A DNA stretch of 64,000 nucleotides from Candidatus Nitrosopumilus sp. (GTDB taxonomy: Archaea; Thermoproteota; Nitrososphaeria; Nitrososphaerales; Nitrosopumilaceae). The notes below the pieces were generated by a model, which saw only the letters and a list, made by a program, of their open reading frames with translations, had not been told where the DNA came from and made no database searches. This document shows, one piece after another, positions 16,593 to 25,474 of the stretch. Position 1 is the stretch's first letter. Each line of letters begins with the position of its first letter. The position numbers and the translations under genes are program-made. The stretch spans positions 1-64,000 of the forward strand of contig JAEFCZ010000003.1 of assembly GCA_016125975.1 (NCBI GenBank), written 5' to 3'.

Positions 16593-16676
16593 ATGAAGAC
16601 GCAAATGTATCCCCGAATCATCAGAGAGTTTGAAGATGAAAGAGACGAAGAACCTATGGTGTATGGTAAATGGTAA
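16593..16676 (+). CDS. 27-aa microprotein at the head of the island operon
   Basis: ATG 16593 opens a 27-residue frame, MKTQMYPRIIREFEDERDEE then PMVYGKW, rich in charge. It sits exactly 27 bp after a TATA box, as a leaderless first gene would, and its TAA overlaps the ATG of the next gene (16670) by 7 bp, which suggests translational coupling. Shortness keeps confidence moderate. No family recognised. Confidence 0.45.
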   Translation: MKTQMYPRIIREFEDERDEEPMVYGKW

Positions 16677-17029
16677 ACAATACAACATCTCAATCACCAG
16701 ACACTAAATCAAAAAGTTTGTCAGAAGCTTTTGTAAACTCTTTTGGATCATACCCTATTGGTTATGTAGTTGGAATTGTTGTACTTCCATTCTCAATGAA
16801 TTGGTTACAAGAAGATCTGTTTTTAGCAAATATTTTTGTCACACTAGTTTTTGCAACAGTTTCTTTTGTTAGAGTATATTCTCTAAGAAGAGTTTTTGAA
16901 AAGTTTGGATATGATGATAATTTCATTCGTTTAGCGATCAAACTATATCATAAACTTGTCAAATTGATCCCACAACAGGTTAGTGAAAAACGTAACAGAT
17001 CTGTTAAATCAGTAAAAGGAGTATTGTAA
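16670..17029 (+). CDS. Two-helix membrane protein, DUF7220-like
   Basis: A 119-residue protein: polar N-terminus, two hydrophobic segments (about residues 28-46, PIGYVVGIVVLPFSMNWLQ; and 50-65, LFLANIFVTLVFATVS), then VRVYSLRRVFEKFG and a basic tail. The second helix followed by VRxYxLRRxF recalls DUF7220, a small membrane family frequent in viruses and integrated elements. It starts inside the 27-aa frame and precedes the thermonuclease gene by 3 bp. Confidence 0.6.
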   Translation: MVNNTTSQSPDTKSKSLSEAFVNSFGSYPIGYVVGIVVLPFSMNWLQEDLFLANIFVTLVFATVSFVRVYSLRRVFEKFGYDDNFIRLAIKLYHKLVKLIPQQVSEKRNRSVKSVKGVL

Positions 17030-17032
17030 GAT

Positions 17033-17302
17033 ATGGTTCAAAGAAAAAAATCTGTCAGACGAAAAGTTCAGAAAGTAATTGATGGCGATACCTTTACTGT
17101 TCGTAACAGAGTTGGTGGGTCACAATACATACGTGTTGCAGGAGTCAATGCACCTGAAAAAGGACAACGTGGATATGCCTCAGCAAAGAAAGATCTTTCT
17201 AAACTCAAAGGTAAGACTGTCACATTAAGACCTAAGGCTAAATCATATGGAAGAACTGTAGCAGATGTCATCTACAAACGAAAGAAGTTGAGAGACAAAT
17301 AA
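17033..17302 (+). CDS. Thermonuclease (SNase-like) family protein
   Basis: An 89-residue compact SNase fold: VQKVIDGDTFTV, IRVAGVNAPEKGQ (with catalytic-type Arg and Glu) and YGRTVADVIYK (second Arg). All three catalytic positions of the family are kept. No signal peptide is present and the C-terminal helix of the longer family members is missing, so it is probably intracellular and minimal. It lies 1 bp before the next gene, in a tightly packed operon. Confidence 0.75.
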   Translation: MVQRKKSVRRKVQKVIDGDTFTVRNRVGGSQYIRVAGVNAPEKGQRGYASAKKDLSKLKGKTVTLRPKAKSYGRTVADVIYKRKKLRDK

Positions 17303-17303
17303 C

Positions 17304-17771
17304 ATGGCCAGTTTGAACATGAGTGGTCCATTTCCTTTTTCAAACTTAGGAATAAACAACGCTGTCAAAAGAAATAAAATTGGAAATTATGCACTTGGTT
17401 CTGCAAATCAAGATGGAACTTTAAGAGTTGGGTATGTAGGGAGATCTGATAATGACTTGAATGCAGAATTAAAACAAAGATTACAAACCCACAATTATTC
17501 TAGTTTCAAAGCAAGTTATGCTATTTCGCCTAAAGCAGCATATGAAAAAGAATGCAAAAACTATCATGATTTTGGAGGAAACAAATCTCTGAGTAATGAT
17601 ATTCATCCAGACTATTTCCAAGGACAAATTGAATTATACAAAGCAGCCAAGGCTGCAATAATTTACATTAGTGGTTTTCTAAAAAATACACCCGAATATG
17701 ATACTGTTATGGAAGATTATAGAAAGAGATCAGAGAAAATCAAAACAATGACCAGTCAACATTATCTTTAA
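17304..17771 (+). CDS. GIY-YIG-like protein, putative nuclease
   Basis: A 155-residue protein. GNYALGSANQDGTLRVGYVGRSDNDLNAELKQRL resembles the GIY-YIG core (Gly-x-Tyr ... Tyr-Val-Gly-Arg), followed by AAYEKECKNYHDFGG, where a helix with a conserved Glu would lie. It ends with a charged helical tail. The match is by pattern only. It belongs to the island operon with the membrane protein and thermonuclease, which supports a nucleic-acid role. Confidence 0.55.
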   Translation: MASLNMSGPFPFSNLGINNAVKRNKIGNYALGSANQDGTLRVGYVGRSDNDLNAELKQRLQTHNYSSFKASYAISPKAAYEKECKNYHDFGGNKSLSNDIHPDYFQGQIELYKAAKAAIIYISGFLKNTPEYDTVMEDYRKRSEKIKTMTSQHYL

Positions 17772-18065
17772 ATTGACATGGATCCAATATTAAACAGTGT
17801 AAAAGAAACTCTAAAGAAAAATGGATTTGATCCAGAATTTAGAACAAAGTTAACATTTCTATGAAATGAAATCTAATGATGAACTTTGTAAATTTGTAAT
17901 CATCCTAAATTATGGCATATGTAACTAATCGTTTCCAATCATGTAAACAAAATGGCTGTAAATGTACAATTAGATATGATTTGTAAATTTAAGCCTAAAT
18001 TTCTTGTTTATATGGTAAATATCTACCATAGAAACCACTTTATCTTTAAACGATTTTTTTGATTT
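17772..18065 (+). other. Gap with tiny frames after the island
   Basis: Only short frames are present. 17778-17864 encodes 28 residues (MDPILNSVKETLKKNGFD at its start). 17912-17986 encodes 24 residues with three Cys (SCKQNGCKCTIRYD at its end). Both could be remnants or microproteins; neither is supported strongly enough for a CDS call. A TATA-like element for the following dehydrogenase probably lies near 18030. Confidence 0.3.
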
Positions 18066-18860
18066 GTGGATTTTAAAAATAGATCTGTATTAATTACTGG
18101 TGCCTCATCTGGAATTGGAAAACAAACAGCAATTGAATTTGCAAAATTAGGTTCTAACATAATTCTAGTTGCAAGAAGAAAAGAAAAACTAGATGAACTT
18201 GCAAGTGAATTAGAAAAATTCAATGTATCTATTCTTGTTTGTCAGTGTGACGTATCAAATAAAGAACAAGTAAAAGAAATGTCAAAAACTGTTTTAGAAA
18301 AATTTAACTCTATTGATGTATTAGTAAATAATGCAGGTTTTGCAATATATGGTTCTGTCAAAGATCTATCTATTGATGAAATAGAGTCTCAAATGGAGAC
18401 TAATTATTTCGGAATGATGTATTGCATTAAAAATTTCCTTCCATTAATGTTGAAGAAAAAATCTGGTCATATTGTTAACGTTGCTTCAGTTGCAGCAAGC
18501 TTTGGCCTTCCTGGAATTGCCTCTTACTGTGCATCAAAATTTGCAATGTTGGGATTCTCTGAGGGTCTCAAGCATGAACTAAAAGATACTGGAGTAGGAA
18601 TAACCGTAGTCAGTCCGATAATGGTTAGAACTGATTTCTTTGATCACCCTTCTTTTGAAAAAATGCCAAAATATTCTCCTAGATCACTTAGTTCTAAAAC
18701 AGTTGCAAAAGCAATTGTAAAAGCAGCAAATTCTTCTAGATTGGAAATTATAGTTCCTTCTGTAGTGAGAAGTGCTGTTTGGTTAAAACACACATTTCCT
18801 TATTTCATAAACCCGATCTTAGGAAAATCTTTCAAAAAACAATTGGATTCTATAGAATAA
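18066..18860 (+). CDS. Short-chain dehydrogenase/reductase
   Basis: A 264-residue classical SDR. It starts with GTG and shows TGASSGIGKQ (about residues 12-21), NNAGFAIYG (about 90-98), the NVASVAASFG catalytic Ser segment and YCASKFA. The C-terminal region is basic and partly hydrophobic, as in SDRs acting on lipids. Substrate unknown. It is not closely similar to the SDR at 3649-4404. Confidence 0.85.
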   Translation: MDFKNRSVLITGASSGIGKQTAIEFAKLGSNIILVARRKEKLDELASELEKFNVSILVCQCDVSNKEQVKEMSKTVLEKFNSIDVLVNNAGFAIYGSVKDLSIDEIESQMETNYFGMMYCIKNFLPLMLKKKSGHIVNVASVAASFGLPGIASYCASKFAMLGFSEGLKHELKDTGVGITVVSPIMVRTDFFDHPSFEKMPKYSPRSLSSKTVAKAIVKAANSSRLEIIVPSVVRSAVWLKHTFPYFINPILGKSFKKQLDSIE

Positions 18861-18868
18861 TTCTAGAT

Positions 18869-19273
18869 TTACTCTTCAGCACCATCATCTTCGGCTTCAC
18901 CTGAGCCTACATCTAATAATTCAAGTGACTTTAAATCAAATTGGTAAATTGCATTCATTTCAATCTCTTTTTCTTTTTCCAAGTATTCTGAGACTTTTTT
19001 GCTTAGTGGTGCTTTATGTTGGTCAAAAACAAATTCGTATACTTCTCCTTTTAACAAATCATCCATCTTGATATTTTTTGGAACATCCATAGTTACTATG
19101 TGTCTGCCATCTTCTACAGCATCATACAACTGAGTATCAATTTTGTTGTCTTCGTAATAGAATTCTAAAATATATCCAGATTTTTTTAGTTCTTTAGGTT
19201 TCTTAAATTTTGCATTCTGAATTTCATCTGTAACCCACTCAGGAATCTCATCTTCTTTCTTCTTTTTTACCAT
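18869..19273 (-). CDS. Hypothetical acidic-tailed protein
   Basis: A 134-residue soluble protein with a Lys-rich N-terminus (MVKKKKEDE), a mixed alpha/beta centre (SGYILEFYYEDNKIDTQLYD, IVTMDVPKNIKMDDLL) and an acidic tail (GSGEAEDDGAEE). It is the last gene of an operon behind a zinc-ribbon protein, 12 bp apart. No family recognised. Confidence 0.7.
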   Translation of the reverse strand: MVKKKKEDEIPEWVTDEIQNAKFKKPKELKKSGYILEFYYEDNKIDTQLYDAVEDGRHIVTMDVPKNIKMDDLLKGEVYEFVFDQHKAPLSKKVSEYLEKEKEIEMNAIYQFDLKSLELLDVGSGEAEDDGAEE

Positions 19274-19285
19274 AGTAAAATCACT

Positions 19286-19600
19286 CTAGTTTTCTGCTTT
19301 TTCTTTTTTACTTTTTGACCACCATTCTAGATAGTCATCATGTTTATCATCACGTGTTCTTTCTTTTTGATTTAGTTTGAATCTGATATCTGAAATCTCT
19401 TCTCTTGTAGCATATAGACCACATCGTTTACAGATAAAGTGTCTTCTATTTTTTTCATCCATTTTCATTGGAATGTCAATTTCATCAAATAATTTGAATA
19501 ATGCGTCTCTACTTCTGTCTTCTTCTTCTGGAAAATCTTCTATGTACTTTGCTTCAATCTTCTTTTTCTCTCTTGATGTACATTCTGGACAGTTAGGCAC
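19286..19600 (-). CDS. Zinc-ribbon protein, unknown function
   Basis: A 104-residue protein with two zinc-knuckle pairs: CPECTSREKKK at residues 4-14 and CKRCGLYATREE at about 57-68, separated by an acidic helical linker. A charged helical tail follows. The start is GTG at 19600. Such ribbons bind nucleic acid or partner proteins. It lies between a 31-aa frame and the acidic-tailed protein on the same strand. Confidence 0.7.
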   Translation of the reverse strand: MPNCPECTSREKKKIEAKYIEDFPEEEDRSRDALFKLFDEIDIPMKMDEKNRRHFICKRCGLYATREEISDIRFKLNQKERTRDDKHDDYLEWWSKSKKEKAEN

Positions 19601-19612
19601 TGATGATTTGGC

Positions 19613-19708
19613 TTAATTTTTTCCATAAAAGCGTTCCCACATTGTTAATTGATCGATATCATCTGACACGCGGATTTTTTCATCATCCCTTTCGGTCCGT
19701 TCGCCCAT
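19613..19708 (-). CDS. Small charged protein, 31 aa
   Basis: ATG at 19708 gives 31 residues, beginning MGERTERDDEKIRVSDD and ending QLTMWERFYGKN, with the stop 12 bp before the zinc-ribbon start. The composition (acidic/basic with aromatic end) looks like a real microprotein and codons are normal. A GC-rich inverted repeat spans the start region. Not recognised as a family. Confidence 0.5.
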   Translation of the reverse strand: MGERTERDDEKIRVSDDIDQLTMWERFYGKN

Positions 19709-19730
19709 CGAAATCCCGCGTGCCAGATGA
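19659..19730. other. GC-rich inverted repeat around the 31-aa start codon
   Basis: TCATCTG (19659-19665) pairs with CAGATGA (19724-19730). After one mismatch, CACGCGG (19667-19673) pairs with CCGCGTG (19716-19722), and ATTT (19674-19677) with AAAT (19711-19714). The 33-nt loop contains the minus-strand ATG at its edge. It could be a translation-control hairpin or a terminator for the glycosyltransferase gene at 19753. Confidence 0.45.
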
Positions 19731-19752
19731 GCGAAATTCTAAAAATAATGTA

Positions 19753-20988
19753 TTATCTCTTTTCCTCTAAGGTCTGAGCAGCAATCTTTGCTGAATTTTC
19801 AGCCCCATTTGGGACAAAATTCTTTGAAAATTCACTTAATTTCCCTTCAAATTCCTCATAATTTTCTTTAATTTTGAAAATCCCTTCAATTACCTGCTTT
19901 GTTTTTGTGGCTAACACTCCTAAATTCTTCTCTTGAGCCCATCTGATATTGTTAGTGTGCTCATCATAGATGGGAATTCCAATAATTGGTTTTGACTTTC
20001 CACCCATTATTTCACCCATTACAGTATGGGAACCATTTACTACTGCATATTTGCATTCATTCAACACTGTATCTTTTTCTTGTTCTGAAAGAAATCCGAT
20101 ATCAATTTGAATCCAATCTATTTTTTTGTCTAAAGCATCAGAGATGGAATACTTTTTTCCATCCTTTCCAATCACAACATCAATTTCTGGATCATTTCTT
20201 GCATGAGAAACGATTCGTTTTTCACTTTTCATTTCATCTTGATGAAAGACTTCTTCATATCTCTGACCAGTTCCATCATTAGTTGATTTGTTACCTGTTC
20301 TCATCCAGTAACTAAATTCATTATTTTTAATTAATTTTTCAAGATCAGAACTTTCTTCTCTGTTTATCTTTTTACTATTAGTAAAGTGTCCCACATAAAT
20401 TACCTTATCCTTAGCTTCGTTTATGAAATTTAGATTATATTCACACATTGTATAAGGTGGTGGGGAATCAGCAACAAGAATTTTTGATGCTTTTAAAATC
20501 TGTTTTGCAACAAAAATTAATGATGGATACAAATATGATCTAGAACTGTATAACTTTGGTCTAAATTGATTTGTTATGAATAGACTAGGTATGTTTCTGT
20601 TTCTTGCTAAAATATTTGAACCCATATCTCCATCATTAATTACCAAATCAAATTTTTCTCTATTGTAGAGCTTTCTTTCTTCTCTAAGATAGTTTGCAAT
20701 TTGTCTAACTAGTGGGGGATTTTTTGATATTGGTAATAACAAATTCATTAATGACATTGAAACACTTGGACCGAATTTTCCATCAATTGGAGTTGGCATT
20801 AAAATTTCATGAATTTTTTCTCTTTGGTCTGGAAATTTTTTCAATAATTTTTCATAAACATGATCTTTGCTTGAAAAATGAACCTCAAAATCTTCTTTGA
20901 TGTGATCTTCAAGTATTTCATTTAATCTCATCATTCTAGAATAATGGCCACTTCCCCATGGGTAGATGAATTCTCCTATTTTGAGCAC
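19753..20988 (-). CDS. Glycosyltransferase (MurG/GT28-like)
   Basis: A 411-residue GT-B type protein. The N-terminal glycine loop is YPWGSGHYSRMMRLNE. The C-terminal donor site resembles NGSHTVMGEIMGGKSKPIIGIPIYDEHTNNI, typical of UDP-sugar transferases of the MurG/UGT group. It lacks signal peptide or membrane helices. Archaea have no peptidoglycan, so the acceptor is probably a lipid or polymer of the envelope. The acceptor cannot be deduced. Confidence 0.8.
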   Translation of the reverse strand: MLKIGEFIYPWGSGHYSRMMRLNEILEDHIKEDFEVHFSSKDHVYEKLLKKFPDQREKIHEILMPTPIDGKFGPSVSMSLMNLLLPISKNPPLVRQIANYLREERKLYNREKFDLVINDGDMGSNILARNRNIPSLFITNQFRPKLYSSRSYLYPSLIFVAKQILKASKILVADSPPPYTMCEYNLNFINEAKDKVIYVGHFTNSKKINREESSDLEKLIKNNEFSYWMRTGNKSTNDGTGQRYEEVFHQDEMKSEKRIVSHARNDPEIDVVIGKDGKKYSISDALDKKIDWIQIDIGFLSEQEKDTVLNECKYAVVNGSHTVMGEIMGGKSKPIIGIPIYDEHTNNIRWAQEKNLGVLATKTKQVIEGIFKIKENYEEFEGKLSEFSKNFVPNGAENSAKIAAQTLEEKR

Positions 20989-21018
20989 ATATTGAAACCA
21001 AATATGCCGTTTAAATTC

Positions 21019-22134
21019 TCAGTGATTTTCTTCTAATGAATCTAAAATATCGTGAACATTGTTTGGTCCAGCCTGAACAGAGATCATCTTTTTTGTTTTA
21101 AGAGCATTTTTAACCTCTTTTTTTGCAAAAGATGGAATTTCGTTGGAATTAATAATAATAATTTTCTCTAATTTTTTGATATTTCTCTCTAATCCAATTT
21201 CTTTTGCGTCATCAAACAAACTTGTATCAACCCCAGATAATGGAACTAATGGAATTTTTTTCCTTGTAAATACTAGGTTTAATGCATTATCTAGAAAATC
21301 TGATGAAAATACGAGTGGTGATAAAGCTAATGATATTCTCTTATTTGAAAATTGTAACATTATTTCTAAAATTGAATTTACATATATCAAATAATTTTTG
21401 ATTCCATTAGGATTAATTTTTAGATGAAAGAATTCTAATTCAATTTTTTCTTGTACTAGTCTGGGAATAATTTGGTTGATAACTTTGACTAAATTCATCA
21501 ATTCTGATTTTTGTCTATAACAAACTATTACTTTTGTATCATAACCTTGTTTTATTGTCTCATAACAAGAAACTGCAGATAATTCATCGTATACTGCACA
21601 AACTGTCTTTTTAGTTTGGGATTGATATGGAATTCCTCCTTTTCCTTTGTCTGAAAATATACAGATGTATGCATTATTTTTTGTTAGATACGTATACAAT
21701 AACTTGTCATAATCTTGATCAGTTCCTGGATGTGCACCTAGTTTTGATTTTTTTTCTATAATATTTGATGTTGCAGCAATCTCTACATCTTTTGTGAGAA
21801 ATCCTTTTGATGTTCCTTCAACTCTAACTAGAAATTTTTCACCTTTTAGGAGTAGATTGCCTCCTATAGATGTAATTTCTGAAACAATATCTTGAAAATC
21901 ATTTCTTATTTGTCTTGCAATTGCAATCTCTTTTATTCCAAAAAGCATATTGATTGCAGATGATGCAAATACAGGATCATTGGCATCAACTAGAATAATC
22001 TCTCCATCGCGCTTTACTGATTTGAACTGTTGATTTTTTATCTTGAGAATTTTTTTAATATTTGAAATTAATTGTGGAATTTTGTTTTTTGAAAATATAG
22101 TTGGAAAAACTACGACATATGACGTTTCATCCAT
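21019..22134 (-). CDS. THUMP-domain ThiI-like protein with degenerate PP-loop
   Basis: The 371-residue protein starts at ATG 22134 (a longer frame to 22242 would overlap cysH). The N-terminal half resembles the ferredoxin-like plus THUMP RNA-binding part of ThiI. The second half is like the AANH fold, but the expected SGGxDS PP-loop reads KGGIPYQSQTKKT, so the nucleotide site appears altered. ThiI makes 4-thiouridine in tRNA. Given the missing motif, function is uncertain; RNA binding is likely. Confidence 0.65.
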   Translation of the reverse strand: MDETSYVVVFPTIFSKNKIPQLISNIKKILKIKNQQFKSVKRDGEIILVDANDPVFASSAINMLFGIKEIAIARQIRNDFQDIVSEITSIGGNLLLKGEKFLVRVEGTSKGFLTKDVEIAATSNIIEKKSKLGAHPGTDQDYDKLLYTYLTKNNAYICIFSDKGKGGIPYQSQTKKTVCAVYDELSAVSCYETIKQGYDTKVIVCYRQKSELMNLVKVINQIIPRLVQEKIELEFFHLKINPNGIKNYLIYVNSILEIMLQFSNKRISLALSPLVFSSDFLDNALNLVFTRKKIPLVPLSGVDTSLFDDAKEIGLERNIKKLEKIIIINSNEIPSFAKKEVKNALKTKKMISVQAGPNNVHDILDSLEENH

Positions 22135-22218
22135 ATTTTCTATTTGAAAATCTACTTGTTTATAATTTAGGACAAAACTTCGGGTAATCAATATAAAACA
22201 AACACTCCAAGTGAATAT

Positions 22219-22944
22219 GTGACTAGATTTACACAAGAGCAAGTAGATAATCTTAATTCAAAGATAAAGACTGCAGAAGAGGCACTTGAATGGGCATCAG
22301 ATAACCTTCATCCTAAAGTTGCAAAAGCTTCTAGCTTTGGTGCTGAAGATGCAGTTGTTATGGGTATGATGTTAAAAATTAACCCAAAATTTAGATTCTT
22401 TACATTAGATACAGGAAGATTACCTCAAGAGACATATGATATCATGGATATCTTGAGAAAAAAATATAATATTACAATTGAAGTTCTATTTCCTGATACT
22501 AAAGAGATAGAAGATATGGTAAAAGAAAAAGGACTAAACTTATTCTATGAAAGCGTTGAAAACAGGAAACTCTGCTGTGAAATACGCAAAGTACATCCAA
22601 TGAATAAAATGTTGAATACTCTTGATGGATGGATTACTGGATTAAGACGAGAACAGACCAAAATTCGAGGAGACGTGACAATGTTCCAGCTAGACGATAG
22701 TCATGGTGGTATTCTAAAGATTAATCCAATAATTGATTGGTCATGGGATCAAATTCAAGAATATATAAAAAAACATGATTTGCCTTACAATAGCCTTCTT
22801 GACAAAGGCTATCCTAGCATAGGCTGTGAACCTTGTACTAGACCAATAAAGCCTGGAGAAGATATCAGAGCCGGTAGATGGTGGTGGGAACAAGGAGAAC
22901 ACAAAGAATGTGGCCTTCATATAGAGCGTAAAAGAGTGGATTAG
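22219..22944 (+). CDS. cysH: Phosphoadenosine/adenosine phosphosulfate reductase
   Basis: Reduces (P)APS to sulfite. A 241-residue protein with [12 protein letters not shown], the [12 protein letters not shown] segment, [14 protein letters not shown] and the terminal KECGLHIE with the catalytic Cys. It also has CC ([10 protein letters not shown]) and CEPC pairs, the [4Fe-4S] ligands of the APS-reductase type. The start is GTG at 22219. sat begins 1 bp after its stop, so it is an operon. CysC and CysQ elsewhere leave PAPS use possible. Confidence 0.92.
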   Translation: MTRFTQEQVDNLNSKIKTAEEALEWASDNLHPKVAKASSFGAEDAVVMGMMLKINPKFRFFTLDTGRLPQETYDIMDILRKKYNITIEVLFPDTKEIEDMVKEKGLNLFYESVENRKLCCEIRKVHPMNKMLNTLDGWITGLRREQTKIRGDVTMFQLDDSHGGILKINPIIDWSWDQIQEYIKKHDLPYNSLLDKGYPSIGCEPCTRPIKPGEDIRAGRWWWEQGEHKECGLHIERKRVD

Positions 22945-22945
22945 T

Positions 22946-24088
22946 ATGTCAGAAAACGGTTCAATCAAACCCCATGGTGGAGTATTAGTTAACAGAATTA
23001 CAAATGTTGATCCTACTGGATTATTCTCAATTACAATATCAGAAGACCTTGCAAATGATGTTGAAAATATTGCAGATGGAATTTTTAGTCCCTTGGAGGG
23101 ATTTTTGAGTCAACAAGACTTTGAGAGTGTTGTATCCCGAGGAAGATTAGCAAATGATCTGGCATGGACTATTCCAATTGTACTAGATGTTGATGAACAA
23201 ACAGGTTCTAAAATGAAAGAATCAGGCAAAGTTCTATTACAAAACCCACAAGGCGTTGGTGTTGCAGTTTTAAATGTAGAAGAAGTCTACACATTTGATA
23301 AAGAAAAAACATCTCAAGGAATCTATGGTACAACTGACTCTTCTCATCCAGGTGTTGCAAAGACAATGTCGATGAAAGATTATCTTGTTTCAGGAAAGAT
23401 TGACTATATCCAGAGACCTGAAGATTCAGAGATTAGAAAATATAGATTAACACCAAAACAAACTAGAGAAGCATTTGAACAAGCTGGATGGAAAACTATC
23501 TGTGCATTTCAAACAAGAAATCCACCACATGTAGCACATGAGATGCTACAAAAGACATCCATTACAACCAGAGATGGAGTATTTGTTAACCCAATTATTG
23601 GAAAGAAAAAATCTGGTGACTTTGTTGATGAAGTTATTGTAAAATGTTATGAAACCATGATAAAATCATACTATCCAGAAAACAGATGTCGTCTTGGAAC
23701 TTTACACACTGAGATGAAGTATGCTGGACCAAAAGAAGCAATCCATCATGCAATTATGAGAAAAAACTATGGTTGTACTCACATAATCATTGGTAGAGAT
23801 CATGCAGGAGTTGGAAAATTCTATGAACCATTTGCAGCACAAGAAATTTTTTCAGATTATCCTGAACTTGATATTTCTCCAGTGTTCTTCCCACCATTCT
23901 TCTATTGTAGAAAATGTCTTACATACACAACTCCAAAGGCATGTCCACATGGTAATGATGATAAAGAGCAGATTAGTGGAACTGCATTAAGAGAAATGAT
24001 TCAAAATGGGCAAGCACCTTCTGAATTTATTCTAAGACCAGAAGTTGCACAAGTAATCTTGAATCACCCAAAGCCTTTTGTTGATTAG
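22946..24088 (+). CDS. sat: Sulfate adenylyltransferase (ATP sulfurylase)
   Basis: Makes APS from sulfate and ATP. Motifs: [16 protein letters not shown] (about residues 190-205, containing the Q-T/x-RNP and H-x-x-H active-site region), [13 protein letters not shown] (about 279-291), and a zinc-type site [15 protein letters not shown]. Length 380 aa is normal for the prokaryotic monofunctional enzyme. It is co-transcribed with cysH. Confidence 0.94.
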   Translation: MSENGSIKPHGGVLVNRITNVDPTGLFSITISEDLANDVENIADGIFSPLEGFLSQQDFESVVSRGRLANDLAWTIPIVLDVDEQTGSKMKESGKVLLQNPQGVGVAVLNVEEVYTFDKEKTSQGIYGTTDSSHPGVAKTMSMKDYLVSGKIDYIQRPEDSEIRKYRLTPKQTREAFEQAGWKTICAFQTRNPPHVAHEMLQKTSITTRDGVFVNPIIGKKKSGDFVDEVIVKCYETMIKSYYPENRCRLGTLHTEMKYAGPKEAIHHAIMRKNYGCTHIIIGRDHAGVGKFYEPFAAQEIFSDYPELDISPVFFPPFFYCRKCLTYTTPKACPHGNDDKEQISGTALREMIQNGQAPSEFILRPEVAQVILNHPKPFVD

Positions 24089-24119
24089 ATATTTATTCAA
24101 TCGGACTTGCACTAGCTCA

Positions 24120-24785
24120 ATGAGATATCTATTTGCAATAATTTTACTTTCTGGAATTTTTATTAATCCTGCATTTGCCCAAGAGGTAAATCCATCATTA
24201 ATGATTGATACAATAGAGATTCCAGCTGAAGAATTTAACAGAGTTTTACGAGACGCACCAATTATTCCACTAGATGATGTTCATGCAGTAAGTTGGCAAG
24301 TAACAATTGATAACAATCTCCTTTATGCAAATCCTGATGGAAATGCAGTCTTTAGGCTCTATGATGCTAATTTTGAAGATGAATTCATTGAAGTAGGAAT
24401 GGGATCAATTCCTGACAACAAGTTCTGGGTTGCAGTACAGACTCCAAAAGAAGGATACATTGTAGTTCATAGTGATTTGGAAAGAGGATGGTATCCACAA
24501 GCAAAATCAATCATATCGTTTACTGATAGAGCAGGACTTACTGTAAATAATGGAGCAAGAATTGTAGTTACCAATTTAGATATTGGTGAATTTGCAATTG
24601 GTTCTTACTCTGTACATGGAATGGAGGGTTCCACTGATCCCCCAGCAGTCAATTCCGGTAGTTTAGTTTTAGAATTTTTATCAGGTGATCCTTCAAAAAA
24701 TGAATTTGCAATGTTTCCATTCTATGTTGCAGCAGGTATTGGAGTTATAGTTGGAGTGTTATTCTTAACTAAGAAACGTTCTTAG
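24120..24785 (+). CDS. Secreted, C-terminally membrane-anchored protein
   Basis: From ATG 24120 the product is about 221 residues, with signal peptide MRYLFAIILLSGIFINPAFA. A beta-rich external domain follows and a C-terminal transmembrane helix ends in KKRS (PFYVAAGIGVIVGVLFLTKKRS). This layout is like a surface-anchored sensor or binding protein. The frame could start earlier at 24078, overlapping sat, but the signal peptide favours 24120. Its 3' end overlaps nth by 17 bp. Confidence 0.65.
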   Translation: MRYLFAIILLSGIFINPAFAQEVNPSLMIDTIEIPAEEFNRVLRDAPIIPLDDVHAVSWQVTIDNNLLYANPDGNAVFRLYDANFEDEFIEVGMGSIPDNKFWVAVQTPKEGYIVVHSDLERGWYPQAKSIISFTDRAGLTVNNGARIVVTNLDIGEFAIGSYSVHGMEGSTDPPAVNSGSLVLEFLSGDPSKNEFAMFPFYVAAGIGVIVGVLFLTKKRS

Positions 24786-25425
24786 ATTTGTAAAATTTAC
24801 AACTTCTTTTAATCTTGCAGACATCACACATTGGAGAGATTGGTTTGCAGATATTTTGACCATACATTACAAAAGTATCATTGATATCGATCCAGAATTT
24901 CTTATCTACTTTTCTCATTAACTCTTGTTCTGTTTCTTCAGGATTTTTTGTTTCAACTAATCCTAGTCTGTTTGAAATTCTATGAACATGAATATCAACT
25001 GGAATTGCTGGTTTTTCAAACGCATAAACTAGGACACAGTTTGCAGTTTTTCTTCCTACTCCTGGTAATTGTATTAGAATATCTAGATCTTCAGGTACTT
25101 TACCCTTGTATTTTGAATTAATTATTTTTGCAACTTCAATAATTCTTTTAGATTTTACATGATAGAAACCAATTGGTTTTATTATTTTTTCAATATCTTT
25201 TAATTTAGCATTTGCAAGCTGTTTTGGATTTTTGTACTTTGAAAATAATATTTTGACTACTTTGGTTGTACTCTCATCTTTTGTTCTAGCTGAAAGAATA
25301 GTTCCTATCAAAATACTAAATGGACCCGTTTCAGCATCATGAAGATCTCTTAATGCAGTTATTCGTGGCGTCTTTACGGAATTCATCGTATCCATCATTT
25401 TACTTAGAATTTTTTCCATTTTCAT
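24769..25425 (-). CDS. nth: Endonuclease III (DNA glycosylase/AP lyase)
   Basis: Removes oxidised pyrimidines in base-excision repair. Helix-hairpin-helix LPGVGRKTANCVLVY is followed by the catalytic VDIHVHRISNRLGL (Asp at the HhH-GPD site). The C-terminal [4Fe-4S] cysteine pattern is CKPISPMCDVCKIKRSC. Length about 218 aa. The start M at 25425 fits the family start better than 25443. It is convergent with the preceding surface protein. Confidence 0.9.
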   Translation of the reverse strand: MKMEKILSKMMDTMNSVKTPRITALRDLHDAETGPFSILIGTILSARTKDESTTKVVKILFSKYKNPKQLANAKLKDIEKIIKPIGFYHVKSKRIIEVAKIINSKYKGKVPEDLDILIQLPGVGRKTANCVLVYAFEKPAIPVDIHVHRISNRLGLVETKNPEETEQELMRKVDKKFWIDINDTFVMYGQNICKPISPMCDVCKIKRSCKFYKSKNVS

Positions 25426-25474
25426 ATGAGAAACTACGTACAAGTATTATAACTGTAAATCCAAATCATTTTCA

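Noticed and set aside
15485..17771. CRISPR locus, prompted by the CARF-like protein
   Set aside because: No repeat-spacer pattern or cas gene is visible anywhere in the window. The only repeats are short operator-like ones.
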